33,346 nucleotides of DNA from an uncultured Acidimicrobiia bacterium (GCA_903921205.1 CAIXPF010000177.1:1-33346); one strand, 5' to 3'; positions 1 through 8,268 are shown, counted from the first letter of the stretch. The notes: a model not told the origin generated them from the sequence alone. Made by a program: numbers and translations.

Positions 1-81
1 CGGACCGACCGGGAAAGGCGGCCACCCTCGATCCCGGTTCGGTTCCGATCGTTCCGACGCGATCCCGAGCGGGACGAGCGC

Positions 82-888
82 TCAGCGGCCGGTGAAGCGG
101 GGTGGACGCTTCTCGAGGAATGCCGCACGGCCCTCGGTGAAGTCCTCGGTCTGCCTGGCCAGGTGCAGGGCGAGTCCCTGGTGTTCGTACGCCCGCTCGA
201 TCGTGGACTCCTCGAAGCCGCGGTACACCGCCGCCTTGGTGTAGCCGTACACCCTGGTTGGGCCGTCGGCGAGACGTCGCGCAAGCTCCATGGTGCGCTC
301 GGCGAGCTCGGCATCCGCCACGACCGAGGTCGCCAGTCCCCACTGCAGCGCCTCCGCTGCACTGAGGGTCGGCGCCAGCAACGCCCACTCCATCGCCTTG
401 CCGACCCCGACGTACTGCTGCAACAGGCTCGTCCCGGTGGCGATGCCCCGCTTCACGAACGGCACGGCGAGTGTCGCCGATTCGGCCATGATCCGCAGAT
501 CCGCAGCCAGGACCAGGTTGAACCCTGCCCCGTGGGCGTGGCCGTTGACCGAGGCGACAACCGGCTTCGCGGCGGCTCGCATCCGGGCCACGATCACCGG
601 CCAGCGTCCCTCGCCGCGGACGTACTGCTCGATCGGGTCGCTGCGCAGCACCGGCCGCTCCCCCGGTGTGCTGAGGCCGCGCAGGTCGTCACCGGCGCAG
701 AACGCCCGGCCCGCACCGGTCAGCACGACCGCACGCACCGAACGGTCGGCATCGAGCCGGTCGAGCACGTCGAGCAGCTCGTCGCCGATCTTGAGGTTGA
801 GGGCGTTGAGGACCGCAGGCCGGTTGAGTACGACGGTGGCGACACCGTCGTCGATCTCGACGACGAGGTGTTCGTAGGTGGCGTCCAT
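82..888 (-). CDS. Enoyl-CoA hydratase/isomerase (crotonase) family protein
   Basis: The 268-residue product has the crotonase fold signature: an oxyanion-hole segment GRAFCAGDDL (residues 60-69) and a second segment NGHAHGAGFNLVLAAD (115-130). It would act on an acyl-CoA thioester in the cytoplasm. The two glutamates used by true enoyl-CoA hydratases are not seen: the first site reads GAGFNL (Asn in place of Glu), and the second region reads PFVKRGIATG with no acid. Hydratase activity is therefore doubtful; isomerase, hydrolase or another crotonase reaction is possible. I chose the ATG at 888 because the family alignment begins there and a TACTGT -10-like hexamer lies 7 bases upstream. Family assignment is secure; substrate and reaction are not. 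Confidence 0.85.
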   Translation of the reverse strand: MDATYEHLVVEIDDGVATVVLNRPAVLNALNLKIGDELLDVLDRLDADRSVRAVVLTGAGRAFCAGDDLRGLSTPGERPVLRSDPIEQYVRGEGRWPVIVARMRAAAKPVVASVNGHAHGAGFNLVLAADLRIMAESATLAVPFVKRGIATGTSLLQQYVGVGKAMEWALLAPTLSAAEALQWGLATSVVADAELAERTMELARRLADGPTRVYGYTKAAVYRGFEESTIERAYEHQGLALHLARQTEDFTEGRAAFLEKRPPRFTGR

Positions 889-895
889 GGCCCGG

Positions 896-901
896 ACAGT
901 A
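896..901 (-). promoter_or_regulatory. Leaderless-type -10 hexamer for crotonase gene
   Basis: TACTGT on the minus strand ends 7 bases before the ATG at 888. No Shine-Dalgarno sequence lies between. The spacing fits a leaderless transcript. Confidence 0.45.
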
Positions 902-943
902 CCCGGGGGCCGCGACCGGCGGAGCCCGGCGACGTCCCGGCGC

Positions 944-1381
944 TCAGCGCGGCGGCACCCGCCCGAACCAGGACATGTCCTCGGCCCGCACGTCGCCGTA
1001 GCGCACGTCGAACGGACCGGACAACGTGACCAGCCACAGTCCGCCCGTCTCCGTGAACATCGGCCCGTGGAAGTGCCCGGGCGGGAAGCAGAAGTAGGTG
1101 GGGCCCTCGAAGTGCTGCTCTCCGTACCAGCAGTCGCCCTCGAGCAGAATGTCCTCCTGCACGACGCTGTGCGCCTCACAGGCCGCCGTGTGCCAGCCCG
1201 GCGGTTCCTTGATCAGCATGGTGCGCGCCCCGGTCACCGAGTCCTCCGACAGGACGCGCACCAGCCCGTACCCTGCGGTCTGCAAAGCCGCAGGTCGCTC
1301 GGTCCCGCTCCCCCACAGTGCGGCGGTGGACTGCCAGGCGACCGAGGCGAACGGACGGCCCTCGACGGGTTCTCGGCTCAT
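944..1381 (-). CDS. Small single-domain cupin-like protein
   Basis: This 145-residue protein has a cupin-like pattern. A PPGWHTAACEAHSVVQEDILLEGDCWYGEQ stretch is read here only as its short parts, PPGWHT and then EDILLEGD, followed by the second cupin-type motif FPPGHFHGPMF. The two His-bearing segments could hold a metal. The closest family in character is the ChrR/DUF4437 type of cupin, but I cannot assign a substrate. It sits 55 bases before the crotonase gene on the same strand and has its own -10-like hexamer 6 bases before the ATG, so it is probably transcribed separately. Function is unknown. Confidence 0.7.
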   Translation of the reverse strand: MSREPVEGRPFASVAWQSTAALWGSGTERPAALQTAGYGLVRVLSEDSVTGARTMLIKEPPGWHTAACEAHSVVQEDILLEGDCWYGEQHFEGPTYFCFPPGHFHGPMFTETGGLWLVTLSGPFDVRYGDVRAEDMSWFGRVPPR

Positions 1382-1387
1382 GGACGA

Positions 1388-1393
1388 ACCGTA
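1388..1393 (-). promoter_or_regulatory. Leaderless-type -10 hexamer for cupin gene
   Basis: TACGGT on the minus strand is followed by exactly 6 bases and then the ATG at 1381. No ribosome binding site is present. Confidence 0.55.
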
Positions 1394-1421
1394 GCGGTCG
1401 ACGCACCCCGCAGGCGCCGGG

Positions 1422-2552
1422 TCACTGCATCATCGACTCGACGCGCTGCATGGCGTCGATGAACTCCTCGACCATCTCGAGCACCACCCGCCGGGTCGGC
1501 TTCACCTGGTTCATCTCGCCCACGATCTGGCCGACGAAGTAGTTGGCGAGCTGCGCCGCCTTCGAGTTCGGGTCGTGGGCGGCCCGATCGACCCGGCGCG
1601 ACGCCTCGTCGATGAGCACCGGCTGCAGGGGCATGCCGAGCGGTCCGGGCGAGTTCGGGCCCTCCCACTCGTCGGTCCACGCCGACCGCAGCTGTCGGGC
1701 CGGCTTGCCCGTGCGGGAACGCGAGCGCAGGGTGTCCGAGGAACTGGCGGCGAGGAACTTCTGCTTCACGGTCGGATGGGTCTCGGCCTCCTCGGTGGTC
1801 AGCCACACCGAGCCGCACCACACCCCCTCCGCCCCGAGGGCGAGCGCTGCGGCGAGCTGGCGTCCCCGGCCGATCCCCCCGGCGGCGAGCACCGGAACCG
1901 GCGCCACCGCGTCGACGATCTCGGGCACCAGCACCATCGTGCCGATCTCCCCGGTGTGCCCACCGGCCTCGTAGCCCTGGGCGATGATCAGATCGACCCC
2001 GGCGGCCACATGCCGAACGGCGTGGGATTTCTTGCCGGCCAGCGCGGCGACCTTCACCCCGAGCTCACCGGCGCGCTCCAGCATCTCCCTGGGCGGCGGA
2101 CCGAGGGCGTTGGCGATGAGGCTGATGGGATGGGCGAAGGCCACGTCGAGCAGGCCCGAGGCCTGGTTCATGGTCATCGGCGCCGGGCGGTTCGACCCAC
2201 GACCCGTCGCCGGAGCCTCGGGCAGCGGCGGCACGTCGTAGCGCCGCAACAGGTCCTCGAGGAAGTCCCGGTGCGCCTGGGGGATCATGTCGGACAGTTG
2301 GGTCCAGCCGAGCCCGCCCTCGTCCTTGCCCTCGTACTTGGCGGGCACGATGACGTCGACGCCGAAGGGACGGTCGCCCACCTCGTCGCGGATCCAGCGC
2401 AGGTCGATGTCGAGCTGGTCGGGGGTCACCCCGGCGGCACCGAGCACCCCGAGCCCGCCAGCCTTGGTGACCGCAGCGACCACGTCACGACAGTGCGTGA
2501 AGGCCAGGATGGGGAACTCGATACCGAACATCTCGCAGACCCGGGTGCGCAT
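1422..2552 (-). CDS. Nitronate monooxygenase family flavoprotein (NPD-like)
   Basis: The 376-residue protein is a TIM-barrel FMN enzyme of the nitronate monooxygenase/2-nitropropane dioxygenase family, which oxidises alkyl nitronates to carbonyl compounds and nitrite. Visible signatures are AQGYEAGGHTG (residues 191-201), which carries the His normally used as catalytic base, and AAGGIGRG (223-230), the FMN phosphate loop, followed by ALGAEGVWCGS. Length fits the family, with a C-terminal extension after about residue 270. Family members also include enoyl-ACP reductase (FabK-like) and uncharacterised reductases, so the true substrate is open. The ATG at 2552 is supported by a TAGGGT hexamer 6 bases upstream. 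The neighbouring crotonase and cupin genes suggest accessory catabolism. Confidence 0.88.
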   Translation of the reverse strand: MRTRVCEMFGIEFPILAFTHCRDVVAAVTKAGGLGVLGAAGVTPDQLDIDLRWIRDEVGDRPFGVDVIVPAKYEGKDEGGLGWTQLSDMIPQAHRDFLEDLLRRYDVPPLPEAPATGRGSNRPAPMTMNQASGLLDVAFAHPISLIANALGPPPREMLERAGELGVKVAALAGKKSHAVRHVAAGVDLIIAQGYEAGGHTGEIGTMVLVPEIVDAVAPVPVLAAGGIGRGRQLAAALALGAEGVWCGSVWLTTEEAETHPTVKQKFLAASSSDTLRSRSRTGKPARQLRSAWTDEWEGPNSPGPLGMPLQPVLIDEASRRVDRAAHDPNSKAAQLANYFVGQIVGEMNQVKPTRRVVLEMVEEFIDAMQRVESMMQ

Positions 2553-2558
2553 GCGCGC

Positions 2559-2564
2559 ACCCTA
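2559..2564 (-). promoter_or_regulatory. Leaderless-type -10 hexamer for nitronate monooxygenase gene
   Basis: TAGGGT on the minus strand, 6 bases of GC-only spacer, then the ATG at 2552. There is no Shine-Dalgarno site. Confidence 0.55.
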
Positions 2565-2608
2565 GCCGTCGCCGACAGCGCCACCCCGGCGAACGCGCCG
2601 GACCCCGT

Positions 2609-3016
2609 TCAGGCCTGCCAGGCGAGCCGCTCGGAGTCCTTCCACAGGCGTTCGAGGTCGTAGAACGCTCGAGACTCCTCGTCGAAGACGTGCACCACGA
2701 ACGAGCCGTAGTCCATGAGCACCCAACTGAGGTCGTCGAGTCCCTCGACGCGGACCGGCTTCAGCCCGTAGGCGATGCCGAGCTGCGCCTCGACCTCGTC
2801 GACGATGGCCTTGACCTGCCGATCGGAGCCGCCGTGGCAGATCACGAAGAAGTCGGTGATCGCCAGCACGTCGCCGACGTCGAGCACGATGATGTCGCGT
2901 CCGACCTTGCCCTCGGCGGCCCTCGCCGCCGCAGTGGCCAACTCGGCCGGCGTCGCCGTCGCGACAGCCGTACCGTCGCGGCCGGAAAGCCGTTCGACCC
3001 ATTCGTTCTCGATCAC
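2609..3016 (-). CDS. rsfS: Ribosome silencing factor RsfS
   Basis: The 135-residue product matches the RsfS/Iojap family. It binds ribosomal protein L14 on the 50S subunit and blocks subunit joining when nutrients are scarce. The core runs from about residue 24 to 130 and includes DIIVLDVGDVLAITDFFVIC and, near the end, LDDLSWVLMDYGSFVVHVF followed by YDLERLW, all typical. The start is a GTG at 3016 preceded by GAGGTGAC, a close-set Shine-Dalgarno-like site. It lies downstream of nadD and the LCP gene in the usual actinobacterial order, so it is probably co-transcribed with them; the gap to the LCP stop is 66 bases. Confidence 0.93.
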   Translation of the reverse strand: MIENEWVERLSGRDGTAVATATPAELATAAARAAEGKVGRDIIVLDVGDVLAITDFFVICHGGSDRQVKAIVDEVEAQLGIAYGLKPVRVEGLDDLSWVLMDYGSFVVHVFDEESRAFYDLERLWKDSERLAWQA

Positions 3017-3082
3017 GTCACCTCATCGTCGTCGGTACCGGAAGGATCACCCCGTCCGGGATCCGCACACCGGTCGCCCGGC

Positions 3083-4426
3083 CTAGCGGCCGGTCGTGGG
3101 GCCCGGGGCGACAACCTTGGGGTCGACGCCGGTCCCGGCAAGGTCCCTGCCCACGATCACGCTCACATCGACCGTGGCATCGCCGGTGGGGTTGAACATC
3201 GCCGAGGTTACCCCGAGTGCCGCGGCCATGGTCGTGGCGTGGCTTCGCTGGGCCTCGTCGAAGAACTCGACCGAGGTCTTGTCGTAGTCGAACCGATCGG
3301 CGTTGCCGAACACGGTGATCTCGGCACCGGCGGGGACCAGCTTGGCGCTGACCGACAGGGCAGCCGGCTGATCGCCCACACCGTCGAGGAGCCGGACCCG
3401 GACGCGGTCGCCGGGTCGAGCGGCGCTGGGGAAGGGCACCAGCGTGGACACCAACGCCGTCATCGGGTCGTCGTCGACCACGTAGTAGGTCTCGCGATCA
3501 CTCGTCCCCGCAGCGCCCGCACTCGAACCTGAAGTGGCCGACACGCCGGTCTCCACCCTGGCAGCCGTGGTGGCGTCAGCACGCTTGACCGGGAGCTCGA
3601 CCACCTCGACGCCGCCCTTGGCCAGGGTGTGCACCATCGTCGTGAACGGGTCGCTGCTCGGGGACGCCGGTGCCTTGGCCAGGGCCTTCATCCACGCCGT
3701 CCACAGCAACTCGTTCCGGAACAACCGCCCCCGGTCCTCCTCGGAGGCCTTGCGCAGGCGCAGGTACGGCTCGATGTCCTCGGGCCGCAGCGTCAACCGT
3801 CCGGGCTCGAAGCGCACCTCGCCATCGGGCCCGGTCAGCTCGTCGGGGTTGTCGACAGCGATGGTCGCGGCCCCGGTCGCGGCCGCCCAGTCGACGGCAT
3901 CGACCGCCACGACACGGTCGAAACCCACGTGCAGCGTCCGGGCCACGGCCGCCGCGACCTCGTCGACCCCGCCGGATGCGAGCACCGAAGCCAGGGTTCG
4001 GACCCGTCCCGATTCGCCGTCGACCACCAGGCTGGTGGGGATCAGCAACACCCCGCCGCTCTCGTCACCGGTCTGAGCCAGCATCGTCAGCCCGGCGAGC
4101 CGGCCCTCAGGGCTGCGGTGCACCACCAGCATGGTCGGCGTCGGTGACACCACCGCCCGGTAGCCAGGCGCGTTCACGTCGGCCGCGCCCGCGGCTGCAG
4201 CCTCGTTGTTGGCCGCGAGAGCGTGACGCCACCCGGTACGGGCGAGGACCGGCACGGCCGCCACCAAGGCCACCAGGGCCACGACGAACATGACACGGCG
4301 CAACCATCGGGGTGCGCCGCCAGGCTCCCGCCTCGGCGGCACGATCACCGATCGCGGCGACGGCGCCCGCCGGTCAGGCTCGGCGGAGGCTCGGCGGAGG
4401 TGCGGCGCACCGGGAGCTTCCTTCAC
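3083..4426 (-). CDS. LCP (LytR-CpsA-Psr) family protein with LytR_C domain, probably catalytically degenerate
   Basis: The 447-residue protein has a basic N-terminus, one membrane anchor (about residues 42-63) and then an extracytoplasmic part. Residues about 95-250 look like an LCP domain, whose relatives attach wall polymers to peptidoglycan from undecaprenyl-pyrophosphate carriers. The late LCP motif is kept: YLRLRKASEEDRGRLFRNE is recognisable at 221-239. The early catalytic motif normally containing SIPRD reads LLIPTSLVV (128-135), so the Arg and Asp are missing. Residues about 341-430 match the LytR C-terminal domain (VFGNADRFDYDKTSVEFF; VSVIVGRDLAG). The ATG overlaps the nadD stop by 4 bases, so the two are translationally coupled. 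The position between nadD and rsfS is common in actinobacteria. Confidence 0.8.
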   Translation of the reverse strand: MKEAPGAPHLRRASAEPDRRAPSPRSVIVPPRREPGGAPRWLRRVMFVVALVALVAAVPVLARTGWRHALAANNEAAAAGAADVNAPGYRAVVSPTPTMLVVHRSPEGRLAGLTMLAQTGDESGGVLLIPTSLVVDGESGRVRTLASVLASGGVDEVAAAVARTLHVGFDRVVAVDAVDWAAATGAATIAVDNPDELTGPDGEVRFEPGRLTLRPEDIEPYLRLRKASEEDRGRLFRNELLWTAWMKALAKAPASPSSDPFTTMVHTLAKGGVEVVELPVKRADATTAARVETGVSATSGSSAGAAGTSDRETYYVVDDDPMTALVSTLVPFPSAARPGDRVRVRLLDGVGDQPAALSVSAKLVPAGAEITVFGNADRFDYDKTSVEFFDEAQRSHATTMAAALGVTSAMFNPTGDATVDVSVIVGRDLAGTGVDPKVVAPGPTTGR

Positions 4427-5019
4427 GGCTCATCACGATAGAGCCGCCACGTGTCCAGAACCGATTGCACGGCATCGGGCACCAACCAGTCGACCGACCG
4501 GCCCGTTCGCAGGCGCTCCCGCAACTCGGTGGACGAGATCGCCAAGGCGGGCATCGTCACCCGTTCGACACGGAAGCCGGGCAGCTCGAACGGCGGGGCA
4601 CCCGGTCGGTCGACCACCACCAACGTGGCGAGCTGGGCCAGGCGTTCGGCCTTGCGCCAGGTCGGGATCCCCGCAGCGGCGTCAGCGCCGAGGATGAGGA
4701 ACAGGTCGCTGTGGGGGTTGTGTTCCTGCAGCTCGACGAGGGTCTCGGCCATGTAGGACTCGCCGCCGCGTTCGAGCTCGATCCGGCTCAGCTCGAACCC
4801 GGCACGAGCGGCGATGGCGGCTTCGACCATGGCCACCCGGGCAGCGGCGGGCGACACCAGCCGCTCACCGACCTTCTGCCAGGGGATGTTGGAGATGACA
4901 AAAAGCAGGCGATCCAACGAAATCGCCTCAAATGAGTAAAGCGCGGCAACAAGATGGCCGATATGAGGTGGGTCGAATGTCCCACCGAACACACCGAGCC
5001 GTTCCCTCTGGGACGTCAC
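4423..5019 (-). CDS. nadD: Nicotinate-nucleotide adenylyltransferase NadD
   Basis: The enzyme makes deamido-NAD from nicotinate mononucleotide and ATP in NAD biosynthesis. The 198-residue product has the nucleotidyltransferase motif GVFGGTFDPPHIGHL (residues 9-23) and the C-terminal ISSTELRERL (161-170) that closes the ATP site. The frame stays open far upstream, but the domain begins at the GTG at 5019, and a TACGCT hexamer lies 8 bases upstream, so I take GTG as the start. The first 40 codons use several AT-rich codons (TCA, TTT, ATT, CTT), unlike the rest of the window. It overlaps the LCP start by 4 bases and is divergent from the sigma factor gene. No proA is found next to it. Confidence 0.93.
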   Translation of the reverse strand: MTSQRERLGVFGGTFDPPHIGHLVAALYSFEAISLDRLLFVISNIPWQKVGERLVSPAAARVAMVEAAIAARAGFELSRIELERGGESYMAETLVELQEHNPHSDLFLILGADAAAGIPTWRKAERLAQLATLVVVDRPGAPPFELPGFRVERVTMPALAISSTELRERLRTGRSVDWLVPDAVQSVLDTWRLYRDEP

Positions 5020-5027
5020 TCGGGGTG

Positions 5028-5033
5028 AGCGTA
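5028..5033 (-). promoter_or_regulatory. Leaderless-type -10 hexamer for nadD operon
   Basis: TACGCT on the minus strand ends 8 bases before the GTG at 5019. The 108-base divergent region to the sigma factor gene holds it. Confidence 0.4.
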
Positions 5034-5115
5034 CGTGAGACAGCGACCACCGGTGCCCCTTTCGTTGGTGAAATCGGCCCGGCGCAACCCGTAACCAGCA
5101 CAAGCGGCGAACGTT

Positions 5116-5122
5116 GGTAGGA
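5116..5122 (+). promoter_or_regulatory. Ribosome binding site of sigma factor gene
   Basis: GGTAGGA lies 5-6 bases before the ATG at 5128. It is one of the few genes in the window with a recognisable Shine-Dalgarno-like site, so the transcript probably has a leader. Confidence 0.4.
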
Positions 5123-5127
5123 CTGTC

Positions 5128-5958
5128 ATGAGCGATTCGGTCGGGCAATACCTCAACGAAATCGGTCTCGTACCCCTTCTCACCGCCGAGGAGGAGCGAG
5201 AGCTGTCCCAGCTCATCGAGGCCGGTCAGCGAGCCCAGAAGAAGTTGCACAACGGCGAGCACAGCCGCGAGCTGCAGGCCGCGGTCCACGCCGCAGCGGT
5301 GGCGAAGGACCGGTTCATCCGGGCCAACCTGCGGCTGGTGGTCAGCGTCGCCCGTCGCTACCCCCTGCCGTCGTCGATGGAACTGCTCGACCTGGTCCAG
5401 GAGGGCAACCTGGGGCTCGAGCACGCCGTGGACAAGTTCGACTGGCGCAAGGGCTTCAAGTTCTCGACCTACGCCACCTTCTGGATCCGCCAGGCCATCG
5501 GCCGGGCCCTCGATCAGAAGGCCTCGCTGGTCCGCCTGCCCGGGGACCGCTCGGCGTCGCTGCGGGCGGCCCTGCGCCAGGTGTCCGGCGACGGCGACGA
5601 GCTCGACGAGGAGCACGCCCGCCTGCACCGACTGACCACGCCGACCTCGTTGGACCGCACCATCGGCGACGACGACTCCAACGAGTTGATCGACCTGCTG
5701 CCCGACTCGGTGCCCGGACCGGAGCAGGAGGTGCTGGCGCGATCCGAGGAGGAGCTCATCACGAACCTCCTCGACGTGCTCGACGACCGCGCCCGCTATG
5801 CCGTGGAACGACGCTTCGGGCTCCAGGACGGCCGCAAGCGCAGCTATCGGGAGGTCGGCGAGGAACTCGGCGTGACCGCCGAGGCCGCCCGCCGGCTGGT
5901 CAAGCGTGCGGTCAGCGCCGTTCGCGACCAGGCCACCGCAGCAGCGAGCGCAGCCTGA
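5128..5958 (+). CDS. RNA polymerase sigma-70 family factor (group 2-like, divergent)
   Basis: The 276-residue protein directs RNA polymerase to promoters. Region 1.2 is at about 3-33 (SVGQYLNEIG). Region 2 is at 60-138, with the core-binding and -10 segments RANLRLVVSVARRY, DLVQEGNLGL and KGFKFSTYATFWIRQAIGRAL. Region 3 is short (about 138-200), and region 4 at 212-266 ends in a helix-turn-helix SYREVGEELGVTAEAARRLVKRA, again shown only as parts. There is no region 1.1. The recognition helix lacks the usual VTRERIRQ pattern, so its -35 preference may differ from the housekeeping factor. GGTAGGA sits 6 bases before the ATG as a ribosome binding site. It is not rpoD itself, being too short and divergent. 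Its regulon is unknown. Confidence 0.88.
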   Translation: MSDSVGQYLNEIGLVPLLTAEEERELSQLIEAGQRAQKKLHNGEHSRELQAAVHAAAVAKDRFIRANLRLVVSVARRYPLPSSMELLDLVQEGNLGLEHAVDKFDWRKGFKFSTYATFWIRQAIGRALDQKASLVRLPGDRSASLRAALRQVSGDGDELDEEHARLHRLTTPTSLDRTIGDDDSNELIDLLPDSVPGPEQEVLARSEEELITNLLDVLDDRARYAVERRFGLQDGRKRSYREVGEELGVTAEAARRLVKRAVSAVRDQATAAASAA

Positions 5959-6010
5959 ACGCCGGCGACGTCGTTTGGCGCGTCGAGTCGACAGCGGCGA
6001 GGCTTAGCAC

Positions 6011-7360
6011 GTGAGTACCGACACGTGGAGCCCGACGTCCTGGCGAGACCGTCCAGTCCAGCAGCAGCCGCAGTGGCCGGATGCCGCCGCCCTCGATGCT
6101 GCGCTGAAGACGCTGGCCGGTTATCCCCCGCTGGTCTTCGCCGGCGAGGCACGCGCCCTCACCGCACATCTCGCCGAGGTCGCCGCCGGCCGGGCGTTCC
6201 TGCTGCAGGCCGGCGACTGCGCCGAGTCCTTCCACGACTTCGCCGCCGACAAGATCCGCGACAAGCTGAAGGTCATCCTGCAGATGGCCGTGGTGCTGAC
6301 CTACGCCGCCGGCGTGCCGGTGGTGAAGGTCGGCCGCATCGCCGGCCAGTACGGCAAGCCGCGTTCCTCCGACACCGAGACGGTCGACGGGGTCACGCTG
6401 CCGTCCTTCCGGGGCCACAACGTCAACTCCGAGGAGTTCTCGGCCGCAGCCCGCCACCCCGACCCCCAGCGGATGCTCACCGGCTACCACCAGTCCTCCG
6501 CGACCCTCAACCTGGTGCGGGCGTTCACCAAGGGCGGCTTCGCCGACCTCGCCCGGGTACAGGCATGGAACCAGGAGTTCCTGGCCTCGTCGGCAGAGGG
6601 CCAGCGCTACGAGGAGATCGCCTCGGGTATCGAACGAGCCCTGCGCTTCATGAAGGCCTGCGGCATCGACACCAGCTCCGAGGCGCAGCTGCACCAGGTC
6701 GACTTCTTCACCAGCCACGAGGCGCTGCTGCTCGGCTACGAGGAGGCCCTGACCCGACGCGATTCGTTGACCGGGGACTTCTACGACTGCTCTGCGCACT
6801 TCGTGTGGATCGGTGAGCGAACCCGCCAACTCGACGGCGCCCACGTGGAGTTCCTCCGGGGTGTCCGCAACCCGATCGGGGTGAAGCTGGGCCCCACCGC
6901 CACGCCCGAGGACGTGCTCGGGTTGTGCGAGGCACTCAACCCGCAGCGCACGCCCGGCCGGCTGACGGTGATCACCCGTATGGGTGCCACCAAGGTTCGG
7001 TCGACCCTGCCCCCGCTGCTCGAGGCGGTGCGTGACAGCGGCCACCCGGTCGCCTGGGTGTGCGACCCGATGCACGGCAACACCTTCACCTCGGGCACGG
7101 GCCGCAAGACCCGCGATCTCGATGACGTGATGAGCGAGGTCACCGGATTCTTCGCCGCCCACGGCGAGGTCGGGACCTGGCCGGGCGGGGTGCACGTGGA
7201 GCTCACCGGCGACGACGTCACCGAGTGTCTCGGCGGCAGCTCGCGGATCCTCGACCAGGACCTCGACGCCCGTTACGAGACCATCTGCGACCCGCGGCTC
7301 AACGCCCGGCAGGGTCTCGACCTGGCGTTCCGGGTCTCCGAGCTGCTCGGCGGCAACTGA
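6011..7360 (+). CDS. aroG: Class II 3-deoxy-7-phosphoheptulonate (DAHP) synthase
   Basis: This enzyme condenses phosphoenolpyruvate with erythrose 4-phosphate, the first step of the shikimate pathway. The 449-residue length and motifs are those of the plant/actinobacterial class II type. They include [12 protein letters not shown] with the metal-binding Cys at about residue 70, [57 protein letters not shown] with the metal-site His, and [18 protein letters not shown] near the end. The start is the GTG at 6011, with a weak GCGAGG about 8 bases upstream. It follows the sigma factor gene by 52 bases on the same strand. The gene symbol follows mycobacterial usage for class II enzymes. Confidence 0.95.
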   Translation: MSTDTWSPTSWRDRPVQQQPQWPDAAALDAALKTLAGYPPLVFAGEARALTAHLAEVAAGRAFLLQAGDCAESFHDFAADKIRDKLKVILQMAVVLTYAAGVPVVKVGRIAGQYGKPRSSDTETVDGVTLPSFRGHNVNSEEFSAAARHPDPQRMLTGYHQSSATLNLVRAFTKGGFADLARVQAWNQEFLASSAEGQRYEEIASGIERALRFMKACGIDTSSEAQLHQVDFFTSHEALLLGYEEALTRRDSLTGDFYDCSAHFVWIGERTRQLDGAHVEFLRGVRNPIGVKLGPTATPEDVLGLCEALNPQRTPGRLTVITRMGATKVRSTLPPLLEAVRDSGHPVAWVCDPMHGNTFTSGTGRKTRDLDDVMSEVTGFFAAHGEVGTWPGGVHVELTGDDVTECLGGSSRILDQDLDARYETICDPRLNARQGLDLAFRVSELLGGN

Positions 7361-7399
7361 ACGACCTGGCCGAGTAGGCCGAGCGGCTCAGCGGCTCGA

Positions 7400-7431
7400 C
7401 CGGCGGCGCATCACTGTCGATGCACCGCCGG
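7400..7431. terminator. Hairpin between convergent aroG and DUF169 genes
   Basis: A 12-base arm at 7400-7411 pairs with 7420-7431 with one mismatch, around an 8-base loop. There is no U-tract on either strand. Its position between two stop codons suggests a bidirectional terminator. Confidence 0.5.
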
Positions 7432-7443
7432 CGCTCCGTGACG

Positions 7444-8262
7444 TCATCCGCCGTAGCTGTAGCCGAGCCCGGCGCGAGCGTCGTTCTGGACGCCATAGGG
7501 CGGAATCGGGTAGCGCAGGCCGTTGCGCGACAGCGCCTCGAGGCCGGCGATCATCTTCGGCACGAACTCCGGCGGGGTCGCCATCAGCATCTCGTCGTCG
7601 GGCACCCCGCCGTAACGGCGCTCGGCGAAGCAGGGCAGCGACACCGACGGTTCACGCAACTTCAGGGCACGGCCCCACGAGTCGGCGCAGGCGGACTCGC
7701 CGACACAGCCCCACTCGAAGTTCTTGTAGCCCGAGAACTGCAGACCGTTGATCATCAGGATCATCTGGGCCGGGTTGGCGTAGATCAGACAGATGTCGGG
7801 TGGATCGAGACGGCCGGCGGTCAACGGCGACACCGCCACCGCCTCGTAGAGGCCGAAGGGCACCGTGTGCATGGCGTGCTGATGGGCCGTGGTGTCCTCG
7901 ATCGTCTCGTACCACACCCCCTTCATACGCTCGCCCGAAAGCCACTTGTCGTCACGGGGGTGCAGCCCGACGACGGCGCCGCACTGGTCACCGACGAAGT
8001 TCTCCCGGGTCGCGCCGACCGTCCAGCCGATGCGCGACGCCATCGACACGATCTGGTCCATGGTGTGGATCGACTGCGGTCGCCGGATCTTCGGGATCGC
8101 CTCCATCTCCGCCGTGGTGGCGAACATCTTCATCCCGATCGGCGTCGTGCGCAGCCGCAGCAGCCGGTTGAGATCGGCCACCAGGCCCGGCCAGTCGTAG
8201 CCGCCCGGCGCCGTCGACCCGGCGATCGAAACACTCTTGCCCTCTTGGTCCCCTGTCGTCAT
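7444..8262 (-). CDS. DUF169 family protein
   Basis: The 272-residue protein resembles the DUF169 family of uncharacterised cytoplasmic proteins. Typical features are an N-terminal helix with LLRLRTTPIGMKMF, a Cys-containing DQCGAVVGL segment, LIYANPAQMILMINGLQF and GCVGESACADSWG, then CFAERRYGG. The recurring Cys residues might bind a metal or haem, but that is inference. The biochemical role is unknown. The gene stands alone, convergent with aroG. A TAGGGT hexamer lies exactly 6 bases before its ATG, suggesting leaderless transcription. Confidence 0.8.
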   Translation of the reverse strand: MTTGDQEGKSVSIAGSTAPGGYDWPGLVADLNRLLRLRTTPIGMKMFATTAEMEAIPKIRRPQSIHTMDQIVSMASRIGWTVGATRENFVGDQCGAVVGLHPRDDKWLSGERMKGVWYETIEDTTAHQHAMHTVPFGLYEAVAVSPLTAGRLDPPDICLIYANPAQMILMINGLQFSGYKNFEWGCVGESACADSWGRALKLREPSVSLPCFAERRYGGVPDDEMLMATPPEFVPKMIAGLEALSRNGLRYPIPPYGVQNDARAGLGYSYGG

Positions 8263-8268
8263 GGGCTC

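Noticed and set aside
1575-2663. A 362-residue plus-strand frame opposite nitronate monooxygenase
   Set aside because: It overlaps the whole of a well-supported gene and shows no recognisable domain.
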